Source of the DNA: Armatimonadota bacterium
GTDB lineage: Bacteria; Armatimonadota; Armatimonadia; Armatimonadales; Armatimonadaceae
DNA: 55,455 nucleotides
Assembly: GCA_026392155.1 (NCBI GenBank)
Contig: JAPLCP010000158.1
Coordinates: 1 to 55,455 of the forward strand
Direction of reading: 5' to 3'
In this document: piece after piece, positions 18,583 to 26,284 of the stretch
Layout of the letters: every line of letters starts with the position of its first letter
How positions within the stretch are numbered: the first letter of the stretch is position 1
Notes under the pieces: generated by a model
What the model saw: the letters and a program-made list of their open reading frames with translations, nothing else
Told to the model about the DNA's origin: nothing
Databases searched by the model: none
Program-made: the position numbers and the translations under genes

Positions 18583-19032
18583 ATGCCTAACATCTCCCCT
18601 CCTTTACCAACGATAAGTTTCTTACATCCTGCGCTTAAAGAGCTTCTTGATGAGCACCTCACAGAAAATGGTGAGCTACTGCCTCCCTGGAAAGCCTACC
18701 CAACCTACGAACGCTATAGCCTTGGTTGGCGCATGGGGGAAGGACAAGATTTTATCCATTTATGGCACGACCTTCTCCAATTGTGGAACATAGAAACCCG
18801 CTTGGAGTACTTCCGTTGTCACCTACCGCTTCCACTCCCGTGGCTTGACTACGTAGCCCTTACCTTTGGCTATGAGGACAAAGATTCTTCGCTCCTCCGA
18901 ATTGAATCTGCAGAGCACGCCCAACAGATAACTAGCGATCCTACGCATTTCTCAGGCATCCGCTGGCTCGCCAGCCAAGGGCTGTGTGATTTCGACGAAT
19001 TTGTGGCCTGGCTTCGCTCAGAATTTTCTTGA
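18583..19032 (+). CDS. Hypothetical acidic/aromatic-rich protein
   Basis: This 149-residue soluble protein is rich in Trp, Leu and acidic residues (LLDEHLTENGELLPPW, FIHLWHDLLQLWNIETR, WLASQGLCDFDEFVAWL). I recognise no domain. The composition and size resemble immunity or SUKH-like accessory proteins, but nothing in the neighbourhood supports that. It directly follows the preceding small gene. Confidence 0.55.
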   Translation: MPNISPPLPTISFLHPALKELLDEHLTENGELLPPWKAYPTYERYSLGWRMGEGQDFIHLWHDLLQLWNIETRLEYFRCHLPLPLPWLDYVALTFGYEDKDSSLLRIESAEHAQQITSDPTHFSGIRWLASQGLCDFDEFVAWLRSEFS

Positions 19033-19132
19033 GCCTGGAGGCCCATTTATGGGTCTTGCCGCGCCAGCGGGCCGCTTCAGCCGCCCGTTTACGCGCCCGT
19101 TTCCCGTGCGGTGAAATCGCCGTGTCGCCCGG

Positions 19133-19138
19133 TATAAT
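19133..19138 (+). promoter_or_regulatory. TATAAT box of dnaE (leaderless promoter)
   Basis: GGTATAAT ends 6 nt before ATG 19145, with no Shine-Dalgarno and no recognisable -35 box. It is the cleanest example of the promoter type that recurs across the window. Confidence 0.75.
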
Positions 19139-19144
19139 GGCCGC

Positions 19145-22100
19145 ATGTCCACCCCGTTTGTCCACCTCCACAACCACTCCGAGTTTTCGCTTCTTGATGG
19201 CGCTTCCAAGATCAAAGACATGATCAAGTATGCCGTGGAGATGGAGATGCCCGCGCTAGCCCTCACCGACCATGGCGTGATGTACGGTGCGTTTGAGTTC
19301 TACCAGGCAGCCCGTGCGGCGGGGATAAAGCCGCTGGTGGGAACCGAGCTGTATGTGGCGACACGGGGGAGAAAAGACCGCGATCCCAAGAGAGACGGCA
19401 ACCATCACTTAGTCGCGATTGCCAAGAATGAGACGGGCTATAAAAATCTTATGAAGCTGGTGACGTTGGCGTCGCTGGAGGGGTTTTACTACAAGCCGCG
19501 TGTGGACAAAGAGCTGCTGGCGGAGTACTCCGAGGGCCTGATTATTAGCTCCGCATGTCTGGGCGGCGAGCTGGCGCAGGCAGTGATGAAGCAGGGCTAC
19601 GAGGAGGCCAAGAGTGTCGCGGCGTGGTATCGGGAGGTCTTCAAAGACGATTTCTATCTCGAAGTGCAGGGCCACCACGCCTCGGGGCAGTGGGACGTCA
19701 ATGAGACCGTCAAGCGTATCAGCCGCGAGATGGGCATTAAGATGGTCGCCACCAACGACAGTCACTATTTAAAGGCCGAGGACGCCGACCCACACGACGT
19801 GCTGATCTGTATCCAGACGGGCACCACGGTCAATGACCCCAAGCGCATGCGCTACGAGCCGCGTGAGTTCTACCTCAAAACCTATGCCGAGATGATGGGC
19901 TCGTTTGAAAACTTCGCGCCCGATGCGATCGAGAACACGCTAGAAGTCGCGGAGAAAGTGAATCTAGAGATCGAAGTGGGACGTGCCCCCATGCCCGTGA
20001 TGGGCGTGGATCCTGGCAGTGATGCCCAGACCACGATGATCCGGATGTGCTGGGAAGGACTAGAGCGCCGCCTGCCCAAGCACGAGCTGGAGCATAAAGA
20101 GCGTCTGAGCTATGAGCTGGATATTATCGAGAAGACGGGCTTCGCACAGTACTTTCTGATTGTCCGCGATATCGCCCAGCACGCGCGACAGAGTGGGATT
20201 TTCTTTGGCGTTCGCGGCTCGGCGGCGGGCTCGCTGGCGTCGTATTGTCTGGGCATTACGGATCTTGATCCCATCGAGTACAACTTGACGTTTGAGCGCT
20301 TCTTGAACCCTGAGCGCGTGACCATGCCCGATATTGACATGGACTTCGAGGACACGCGCCGCGCCGAAGTGATCGAGCACGTGACCAAGCAGTACGGGAA
20401 AGACAACGTCAGCTACATCACGACTTTTGGGACGCTAGGCGCAAAAGCGGCGCTCCGCGATGCAGGTCGGGCGCTGGCCATGCCCCTGCCCGATGTCGAT
20501 AGGATCGCCCGCATGATCCCCGCCCTGCCGCTGGGGATCTCAATCAAGCGCGCGATGCACGGCTGGGAGGAGAAAGACTACCCCGGCAACCCCGAGATGG
20601 TCGCGGCCTATGAGAACGAAGAGCTAGCTCGAAAGCTCATTGACACGGCCCAGCGCATCGAGGGAATCACCCGCAATGAGTCCGTCCACGCCGCCGGTGT
20701 CATGATCGCGGATAGGCCCTTGGTCGAGTACACGCCGCTCCGAAAGCTCAACGACGGCTCCCTGGCAACGCAGTACCCACACAGCTCACTGGAGGCAATT
20801 GGGCTACTGAAGATGGACTTTCTCGGGCTCATCAACCTCTCGATTCTGGGACGCGCGGTCAAGCTCATTAAAGAAACGCGCGGCGAGACGATAGATGTCT
20901 GGGACATCCCCCTGGACTATAGCCACCCCAACGCACAGAAAGCCTACGACATGCTCGGGCGCGGCGAGACGACCGGCGTCTTTCAGCTAGAGTCGGCGGG
21001 GATGCGTAAGTACGTTGTCGAGCTCAAGCCCAACTCAGTCAAAGAGCTCTCGGCGATGGTGGCGCTGTACCGTCCGGGGCCACTCGCCCACATCCCGCGC
21101 TTTATCCAGTCTAAGTTCGATCCCGCCAAGATCGAGTATGAGCATGCCTTGCTAGAGCCAATTCTCAAAGAAACCTATGGGGTGATTGTCTACCAGGATC
21201 AGGTATTGAAGATCGTCCAGGCTGTGGGAGGACTCACGCTGGGCCAAGCCGACTTGCTGCGCCGCGCGATGGGTAAAAAACAAAAATCCTACATGGACAA
21301 GCAAAAAGGCATCTTCATGGAGGGAGCAAAAGAGCGCGGGGTAAGCACCAAGTCTGCGGAGAAGATCTTCGCCGATATCGAGCCCTTCGCCGGCTACGCT
21401 TTCAATGGTGCCCACGCCGCGTGTTATGCGATGGTGGCCTATCAGACGGCGTACCTAAAAGCCAACTACACGGCGGAGTATCTTGCGGCGCTGATGGCGG
21501 CGTATGTGGAAAAGACCGAGAAAGTGGTCAATACACTGGAGGAGTGCGAGCGCCTCAGCATCCAGATCCTCCCGCCCGATGTCAACGACTCTGAGGCGGA
21601 CTTTACGGTGAGCCAGCCGACAGAGAAGAAATATGAGGGGGCGGTGCGCTTTGGGCTGCTGGCGATTAAGAATGTCGGGAAAGCGCCCATCGAGACCATT
21701 CTCCAGGCACGCAACAAAGGCGGCAGGTTCCACAGCCTCCCGGACTTCTGCACGCGGGTCTTTGCGGAGGGACTGACCTCCAAGTCCGTGATCGAGATGC
21801 TGATCAAGGCTGGGACGTTTAAGAGCATTCACCCCAACCGAAGAGCACTGCTGGAGACGCTCGATGATGCCGTGGCTGCCGCCGCACGTGGGGCCAAAGA
21901 CGCCAAGGCCGGGCTGATTAGCCTCTGGGGCGATGATGCGGGAGAAGATGCCGCGTCGGTGGACTCCGTGCAGGCGCTGCCCAATGTCCCCGATCACCCG
22001 CGCGGGATCTGGCTGGGCTGGGAGAAAGAGCTACTCGGGCTGTACTTAACGGAGCACCCGGTAAAACCCTTCGAGCCAGAGCTGCGCCGCAAGTGGCGGG

Positions 22101-22696
22101 CCTGGCGGGCCGACCAGATCAGTGAGAGCACGCCCAACCAGCAAGTGACCGTCGGGGGAATGATCACCGAGGTGCGCACCAAGTACACCAAGACCGGTAG
22201 CGCGATGCTCTTTGTGACCCTGGAGGACACCACCGGCGCGATCAGCGTGACGCTCTTTCCCAAGTGCGCCGCCGAGTACGGCAAGTACGCCATCGTCAAC
22301 TCTGTCGTCGCGATCGTTGGCCGCGCCCAGCACCGGGAGCGCATCTTAAAGTCCGAGGTCGCGGAAGAAGGCGCAGAGCCTGCCAGCGCGGATAAGAGTG
22401 TCCAGATCGAGCTGATCGCCGATAAGATCGAGCGTGTCGTGGAGAACGCCATGGCCGCCGACGCCCGCCCACGCTCCGTCCATGTCCGCATTGACCCCAA
22501 CAACCGGACGCTCCTGCACATGGTGAAAGAGATGTTCACCAGCAAAGAAGGCGGCTCCCCCCTCTTCGTCCACGCCGAGACCCCCAGCGGCGAGTATCTC
22601 ATCAAAACCCCGATCTTAGTAGACCCCGACGAGGGCCTGATCGAACAAATCCGGCGCATGCTAGGCGGCGGCCACCAGAAAGCCTGGGTGGAGTAA
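19145..22696 (+). CDS. dnaE: DNA polymerase III subunit alpha
   Basis: This is the replicative polymerase, at 1183 residues the usual DnaE1 size. An N-terminal PHP domain (FVHLHNHSEFSLLDGASKIK, later LTDHGVMYGA) is followed by the polymerase palm with PDIDMDFEDTRR (about residues 394-405). After the fingers come the tandem helix-hairpin-helix region and a C-terminal OB fold (VTVGGMITEVRTKYTKTGSA). It lacks a proofreading exonuclease insertion, as expected for DnaE rather than PolC. ATG 19145 is fixed by the TATAAT box. Its stop codon TAA forms part of the next gene's -10 box. Confidence 0.98.
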   Translation: MSTPFVHLHNHSEFSLLDGASKIKDMIKYAVEMEMPALALTDHGVMYGAFEFYQAARAAGIKPLVGTELYVATRGRKDRDPKRDGNHHLVAIAKNETGYKNLMKLVTLASLEGFYYKPRVDKELLAEYSEGLIISSACLGGELAQAVMKQGYEEAKSVAAWYREVFKDDFYLEVQGHHASGQWDVNETVKRISREMGIKMVATNDSHYLKAEDADPHDVLICIQTGTTVNDPKRMRYEPREFYLKTYAEMMGSFENFAPDAIENTLEVAEKVNLEIEVGRAPMPVMGVDPGSDAQTTMIRMCWEGLERRLPKHELEHKERLSYELDIIEKTGFAQYFLIVRDIAQHARQSGIFFGVRGSAAGSLASYCLGITDLDPIEYNLTFERFLNPERVTMPDIDMDFEDTRRAEVIEHVTKQYGKDNVSYITTFGTLGAKAALRDAGRALAMPLPDVDRIARMIPALPLGISIKRAMHGWEEKDYPGNPEMVAAYENEELARKLIDTAQRIEGITRNESVHAAGVMIADRPLVEYTPLRKLNDGSLATQYPHSSLEAIGLLKMDFLGLINLSILGRAVKLIKETRGETIDVWDIPLDYSHPNAQKAYDMLGRGETTGVFQLESAGMRKYVVELKPNSVKELSAMVALYRPGPLAHIPRFIQSKFDPAKIEYEHALLEPILKETYGVIVYQDQVLKIVQAVGGLTLGQADLLRRAMGKKQKSYMDKQKGIFMEGAKERGVSTKSAEKIFADIEPFAGYAFNGAHAACYAMVAYQTAYLKANYTAEYLAALMAAYVEKTEKVVNTLEECERLSIQILPPDVNDSEADFTVSQPTEKKYEGAVRFGLLAIKNVGKAPIETILQARNKGGRFHSLPDFCTRVFAEGLTSKSVIEMLIKAGTFKSIHPNRRALLETLDDAVAAAARGAKDAKAGLISLWGDDAGEDAASVDSVQALPNVPDHPRGIWLGWEKELLGLYLTEHPVKPFEPELRRKWRAWRADQISESTPNQQVTVGGMITEVRTKYTKTGSAMLFVTLEDTTGAISVTLFPKCAAEYGKYAIVNSVVAIVGRAQHRERILKSEVAEEGAEPASADKSVQIELIADKIERVVENAMAADARPRSVHVRIDPNNRTLLHMVKEMFTSKEGGSPLFVHAETPSGEYLIKTPILVDPDEGLIEQIRRMLGGGHQKAWVE

Positions 22697-22705
22697 AATA
22701 CAACT

Positions 22706-23614
22706 ATGCCTGTCCCCGATTACCAGACGTTCATGTTGCCGCTCTTGAAGTGCGTCGCAAGTGCGCCAAAGCCGTTCAAGATAGTCTGTGATGAGCTGGC
22801 ACAGGAATTTAATCTCACGGATTCAGATAAGGCAGAGATGATTCCTAGCGGCCTTGCAACTTACATCAGCAGGATTGGCTGGGCTAAGTCCTACTTGAAG
22901 CAAGCCGGACTAATCGAGTCACCGAGCAAGGGAATAGTCAAAATCACCATGCAGGGCCAAAAAGTCCTTGCGAATCCGCCCACCAAAATTGACGGTAAAT
23001 TTCTTGATCAGTTCCCCGAATTTGTCGCTTTCAAAAACAAAACCAAGGCGAAGACAATTGTCTCCACAGTTGCTCCAACCATTCCATTAGAAACTCCAGA
23101 AGAAACCCTCCAGCGCATCTGGCTGGAGGTAAATGAGAAGCTAGCTTTAGATATTCTCGATACAGTCAAACAAATGCCTCCCGCCTTTTTCGAGCGTCTC
23201 GTCGTGGATTTGATGCTAGCGATGGGCTACGGTGGCTCCCGCGAAGATGCTGGGAAAACAGTAGGTAAAAGCGGAGACGGTGGGATTGATGGGATCATCA
23301 ACGAAGATCGTCTGGGATTGGACATTATCTACCTTCAAGCAAAACGCTGGAAAGAGAATGTTGGGAGTCCAGCGGTTCAAGGATTCATTGGAAGCCTAGT
23401 CAACAACGGGGCCAATAAAGGCGTTCTTCTCACAACTTCGGCATTCACAGAGGATGCACAAAAAGCAGCAAAGAAGAATCCTCAGTACAAAGTCATCCTG
23501 ATTGACGGTAAGCGCCTCGCATCACTGATGATCGAGTACAACCTTGGTGTGGGAGTTCAAGACACCTACATCGTTAAACGAATCGACCAAGACTACTTTG
23601 AGCAACCTGAGTAA
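22706..23614 (+). CDS. mrr: Mrr-type restriction endonuclease
   Basis: The 302-residue protein has an N-terminal winged-helix Mrr_N domain (about residues 1-95: VPDYQTFMLPLLKCV, SRIGWAKSYLKQAGLIE) and a C-terminal Mrr catalytic domain. The nuclease core reads VGKSGDGGIDGIINEDRLG, then IYLQAKRW (the D...QxK active site), then GSLVNNGANKGVLLTTSAF. Mrr enzymes are type IV modification-dependent nucleases that cut DNA with foreign methylation. No DNA methyltransferase is adjacent; the methyltransferase at 23929 looks like a small-molecule enzyme. The -10 box TAAAAT (22694-22699) overlaps the dnaE stop and ends 6 nt before the ATG. Confidence 0.9.
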   Translation: MPVPDYQTFMLPLLKCVASAPKPFKIVCDELAQEFNLTDSDKAEMIPSGLATYISRIGWAKSYLKQAGLIESPSKGIVKITMQGQKVLANPPTKIDGKFLDQFPEFVAFKNKTKAKTIVSTVAPTIPLETPEETLQRIWLEVNEKLALDILDTVKQMPPAFFERLVVDLMLAMGYGGSREDAGKTVGKSGDGGIDGIINEDRLGLDIIYLQAKRWKENVGSPAVQGFIGSLVNNGANKGVLLTTSAFTEDAQKAAKKNPQYKVILIDGKRLASLMIEYNLGVGVQDTYIVKRIDQDYFEQPE

Positions 23615-23646
23615 GCACAGCGATAAAATAGAGGAGGTGTCACAAC

Positions 23647-23922
23647 ATGGTCAATATTGTCGAGCGCTACGGTAACGAAATTAAACAGCTCTCTCACGAG
23701 GAGCGGCTGGAGCTTGCCACGCTGATCTTGAACAGCCTAAAGGACGAGGCACCAGCAACTCTTCCCCGCCCCGCAAAGCGCCCCATCGGCTTGGCAGAGG
23801 GCCAGTTTGTCGTTCCCGCAGACTTCAACGATCCCCTCCCCGATGAGCTTCTGGATGCATTTGAGGGCAAAGGATCGGCCCAAGCTTCTGACGGTTCTGG
23901 GTATTTGATGTGCACGTTATAA
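23647..23922 (+). CDS. Orphan antitoxin-like protein (DUF2281/VapB-like)
   Basis: The 91-residue protein opens with IVERYGNEIKQLSHEERLEL and then has GLAEGQFVVPADFNDPLPDE. This pattern is typical of small antitoxins that normally precede a PIN-domain toxin. No PIN gene follows; after LLDAFEGKG the frame turns into a low-complexity tail, and a methyltransferase gene begins at 23929. The toxin therefore appears to have been lost, perhaps with the true C-terminus. It has a real leader with GAGGAGGTG (23631-23639) 7 nt before the ATG, behind a TAAAAT box (23624-23629). Confidence 0.6.
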   Translation: MVNIVERYGNEIKQLSHEERLELATLILNSLKDEAPATLPRPAKRPIGLAEGQFVVPADFNDPLPDELLDAFEGKGSAQASDGSGYLMCTL

Positions 23923-23928
23923 TACGCT

Positions 23929-24717
23929 GTGTCTAATCCAACGTCGCCTCTTAAAGAAGCCAACCAATACGACTCTCTACCTGCAATCTACGATGCCTTA
24001 ATGGGCGGTGTCCCCTACTCCGTGTGGCTGGCACGGATGGAGCGGGCGGTTCGGGAGCGCGATAAGTCCCCCCGCTCGGTGCTGGATGTGGCCTGTGGAA
24101 CGGGCAGCCTCTCGGAGATTCTTTGGCGGCGCGGGTACCGGCCTGTGGTGGGCTTTGATATCGCCCCCAAGATGATCCAGCTTGCCCAGACCAAGGCGCA
24201 GGCAAGGTCCTATGGCATTTCGTACTCCGTGATGGATATCGCGGAGCTGGAGCTGGGCGGGCAGCAGTTCGACTGGCTGGTGAGTGTCTTCGACTCGCTC
24301 AACTATGTCACCGATCCCATCAAGCTGCGCGAGGGGCTGCGGCGGCTCTTTGCCCACGCGGCTCCGGGAGCGGTCTTTACGTTTGACATGAACGGGGTCT
24401 ATGCCCTGCGCCACGGGCTCTTCACCCAGCACGAGAAAAACGGCCCGATTGAGCACGACTGGAAAGCGCACTGGGACGAAGAGACGCGGCTCTGTCGGGT
24501 GGAGATGGACTTCTGGGTGACCGATCCGCACACCAGCACCCGCCGCTACTTCCACGAGACCCACCTTCAGCGTGGTTACACCCTAGCCGAGATGAAAACC
24601 TGGCTCACCGAGGCAGGCTGGACCCAGATCGAGGTCTTTGGCAACTACGGCGACCGTGCGCCCAACTCCCGCTCCGACCGCTGGCTCTTTGTCTGTGAAA
24701 AGCCCGAAGGCCTTTAG
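23929..24717 (+). CDS. Class I SAM-dependent methyltransferase
   Basis: The 262-residue protein has the Rossmann-fold motif I VLDVACGTGSLSEIL (about residues 50-64), followed by VVGFDIAPKMIQLAQ and DWLVSVFDSLNYV (motif IV region). The C-terminal half (GYTLAEMKTWLTEAGW) is typical of small-molecule methyltransferases rather than DNA or rRNA enzymes. The substrate is unknown. The start is GTG 23929: TATAAT (23918-23923) overlaps the upstream stop codon TAA and ends 5 nt before it. Confidence 0.9.
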   Translation: MSNPTSPLKEANQYDSLPAIYDALMGGVPYSVWLARMERAVRERDKSPRSVLDVACGTGSLSEILWRRGYRPVVGFDIAPKMIQLAQTKAQARSYGISYSVMDIAELELGGQQFDWLVSVFDSLNYVTDPIKLREGLRRLFAHAAPGAVFTFDMNGVYALRHGLFTQHEKNGPIEHDWKAHWDEETRLCRVEMDFWVTDPHTSTRRYFHETHLQRGYTLAEMKTWLTEAGWTQIEVFGNYGDRAPNSRSDRWLFVCEKPEGL

Positions 24718-24734
24718 TTACGCTACAATAGAGC

Positions 24735-25298
24735 ATGGCCGCACAGAAAATCCCGCTTCTCCAGCCCGACGAATATCTTGCCTGGGAAGCCTCCCAAAAA
24801 GAAAAGCACGAGTATATCTCCGGTGAGATACTTGCCATGGCAGGTGCCTCGCCCACACATAACCGCCTCTGTGTTCGGGCACTCACGATTCTGGAACAGG
24901 TGCTGGAAGGCAGAGACTGCCTGCCCTTCCCTTCGGATCAAAAAGTGCGGATTCGCGAGGCGGGGCCGTTTTTCTACCCCGATGTGAGTGTGGCGTGCGA
25001 GCCGTTTGTCGACGACGAGAGCTGCCTGCGTAACCCGGTAGTGATTATCGAGGTGCTCTCGGAGAGCACGGATCACTACGATCGGGGTGAGAAATGGAGC
25101 CACTACCGCCAGCTTCCCTCGCTACGCCACTATGTTTTGCTCTCCCAGACCGAGCCGCTCGCCGAGCACTACAGCCGCGCTTCCGGGGAGCAAGCCATCT
25201 GGCAGTTTGTCGAGCTACGCGGCCCCGAGGCGCTTCTTGACCTATCCGCTCTCCCTCTTCAGATTCCCCTGAGCGAAATTTATCGTCGCCTGGCCTAA
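24735..25298 (+). CDS. Uma2 family (DUF820) putative endonuclease
   Basis: This is a second Uma2 protein (187 residues). It has LLQPDEYLAWEASQKEKHEY, PFFYPDVSVAC and VIIEVLSESTDHYDRGEKW, the same acidic motif order as the copy at 4804-5373. A TACAAT box (24724-24729) ends 5 nt before the ATG. The two copies are clearly divergent in sequence, so this is not a recent duplication. Confidence 0.9.
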   Translation: MAAQKIPLLQPDEYLAWEASQKEKHEYISGEILAMAGASPTHNRLCVRALTILEQVLEGRDCLPFPSDQKVRIREAGPFFYPDVSVACEPFVDDESCLRNPVVIIEVLSESTDHYDRGEKWSHYRQLPSLRHYVLLSQTEPLAEHYSRASGEQAIWQFVELRGPEALLDLSALPLQIPLSEIYRRLA

Positions 25299-25323
25299 AT
25301 TTTCCGATACTCTACGAAGGACT

Positions 25324-25911
25324 ATGCGGAGAGACTCGACGATAGAACAGGTGCGTGTGATTTCCCGCCCGTGGTGGCGACGAAAAGCCTCCGCGGTTGC
25401 TTGGACTCCCACCGAGCTACAAGAGCGCTACACCGACGCGGTGTACGGCTATGTGGCGCTTCGGTTGGGCGTGGGAGCCGAGGCGGAGGATGCGACGGCA
25501 GAGACATTTGTGGCTGCTTTTACCCGCCTGCACGCCTGCCCCACCCGCGAGAAAATCACCGAAAACGACGACCCGATGCGGGCGTATCTGATTGGAATTG
25601 CAAGGCGAAAAGTGGCCGATATTCTTCGCCTGCACCAGCGCCGGCAAGAGACACCACTCTCGGAGACTCTGACCAGTGACGCGACTCAGGAGCACGGGGT
25701 GCTGGCGGCGGAGGCAAGTGCCCGGCTCACCGAGATTCTCGCGGCACTACGCCCAGACTACCGTGAGGTGCTGCTCTTAAAGTACGTGGAGGGCCATAGC
25801 CTTGCCGAGATTGGGCATGTGTTGAAGCGCTCCCCGACGCAAGTCGGGAGTCTGTTGCAACAAGCACGGGAAGCGGCACGCAGAGAAGGAAACGATTACT
25901 TTGGACACTGA
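25324..25911 (+). CDS. ECF-type RNA polymerase sigma factor
   Basis: The 195-residue protein has sigma region 2 (AVYGYVALRLGVGAEAEDAT then AETFVAAFTRLHA, about residues 38-70; RRKVADILRLHQRR about 100-113) and region 4 (LTEILAALRPDYREVLLLKY, HSLAEIGHVLKRSPTQVGSL). There is no region 1 or 3, as in ECF factors. The N-terminal 28 residues are extra and basic, so a later start is possible. The downstream gene overlaps it by 11 nt and encodes a membrane protein that is probably its regulator. Confidence 0.9.
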   Translation: MRRDSTIEQVRVISRPWWRRKASAVAWTPTELQERYTDAVYGYVALRLGVGAEAEDATAETFVAAFTRLHACPTREKITENDDPMRAYLIGIARRKVADILRLHQRRQETPLSETLTSDATQEHGVLAAEASARLTEILAALRPDYREVLLLKYVEGHSLAEIGHVLKRSPTQVGSLLQQAREAARREGNDYFGH

Positions 25912-26284
25912 AGAGAGTGTTTTTGCGCAGAAGATGCAGGAGGGGCTGCGTGCGCCCGCCGCGCCGGAGCATCTACACCGTCGGCTTCAGGTGCTGGTGG
26001 GAGAGGCGACGCCACGTCCACGCCGCGCTCTTCGCAACGCCAGCCTCGCCCTCGCTCCTGCGCTGGTGCTAGCCGGAGCCTTCTATGTTCGGGCCAAGAT
26101 TCAGCCGCCTCCACCAGCGCCTCTCCCTGTCGCCAGTGCGCCGTCGCCCGATCCCAACGCCGCTGTTGACCTGAAGCATCCCCTGCCAGCGAGCACGGAG
26201 TCTATCCCGGAGCCCGGCACACTCTGCCTTCTTGCGCCGGGCTTACTACTCCTGCGCTATCGCCGCTCCCAGATCATTAACTGA
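25901..26284 (+). CDS. Membrane protein with PEP-CTERM-like tail, probable anti-sigma partner
   Basis: The 127-residue protein has an N-terminal soluble part of about 45 residues (EESVFAQKMQEGLRAPAAPE; typical of short anti-sigma N-termini). A hydrophobic segment follows (about residues 48-63), then a Pro-rich extracytoplasmic linker. The last 25 residues are SIPEPGTLCLLAPGLLLLR then a basic YRR. That end has the three parts of a PEP-CTERM sorting signal (Pro-Glu-Pro, hydrophobic stretch, basic cluster). The start is TTG 25901, overlapping the sigma gene by 11 nt. Its 3' end overlaps the convergent WD40 gene by 28 nt. A role as anti-sigma factor is inferred from order and topology only. Confidence 0.65.
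   Translation: MDTEESVFAQKMQEGLRAPAAPEHLHRRLQVLVGEATPRPRRALRNASLALAPALVLAGAFYVRAKIQPPPPAPLPVASAPSPDPNAAVDLKHPLPASTESIPEPGTLCLLAPGLLLLRYRRSQIIN

Noticed and set aside
23929-24717. The methyltransferase as the partner of Mrr in a restriction-modification system
   Set aside because: It lacks a DPPY/NPPF or PCQ-type DNA methylase motif and has its own promoter. Mrr enzymes are usually solitary.
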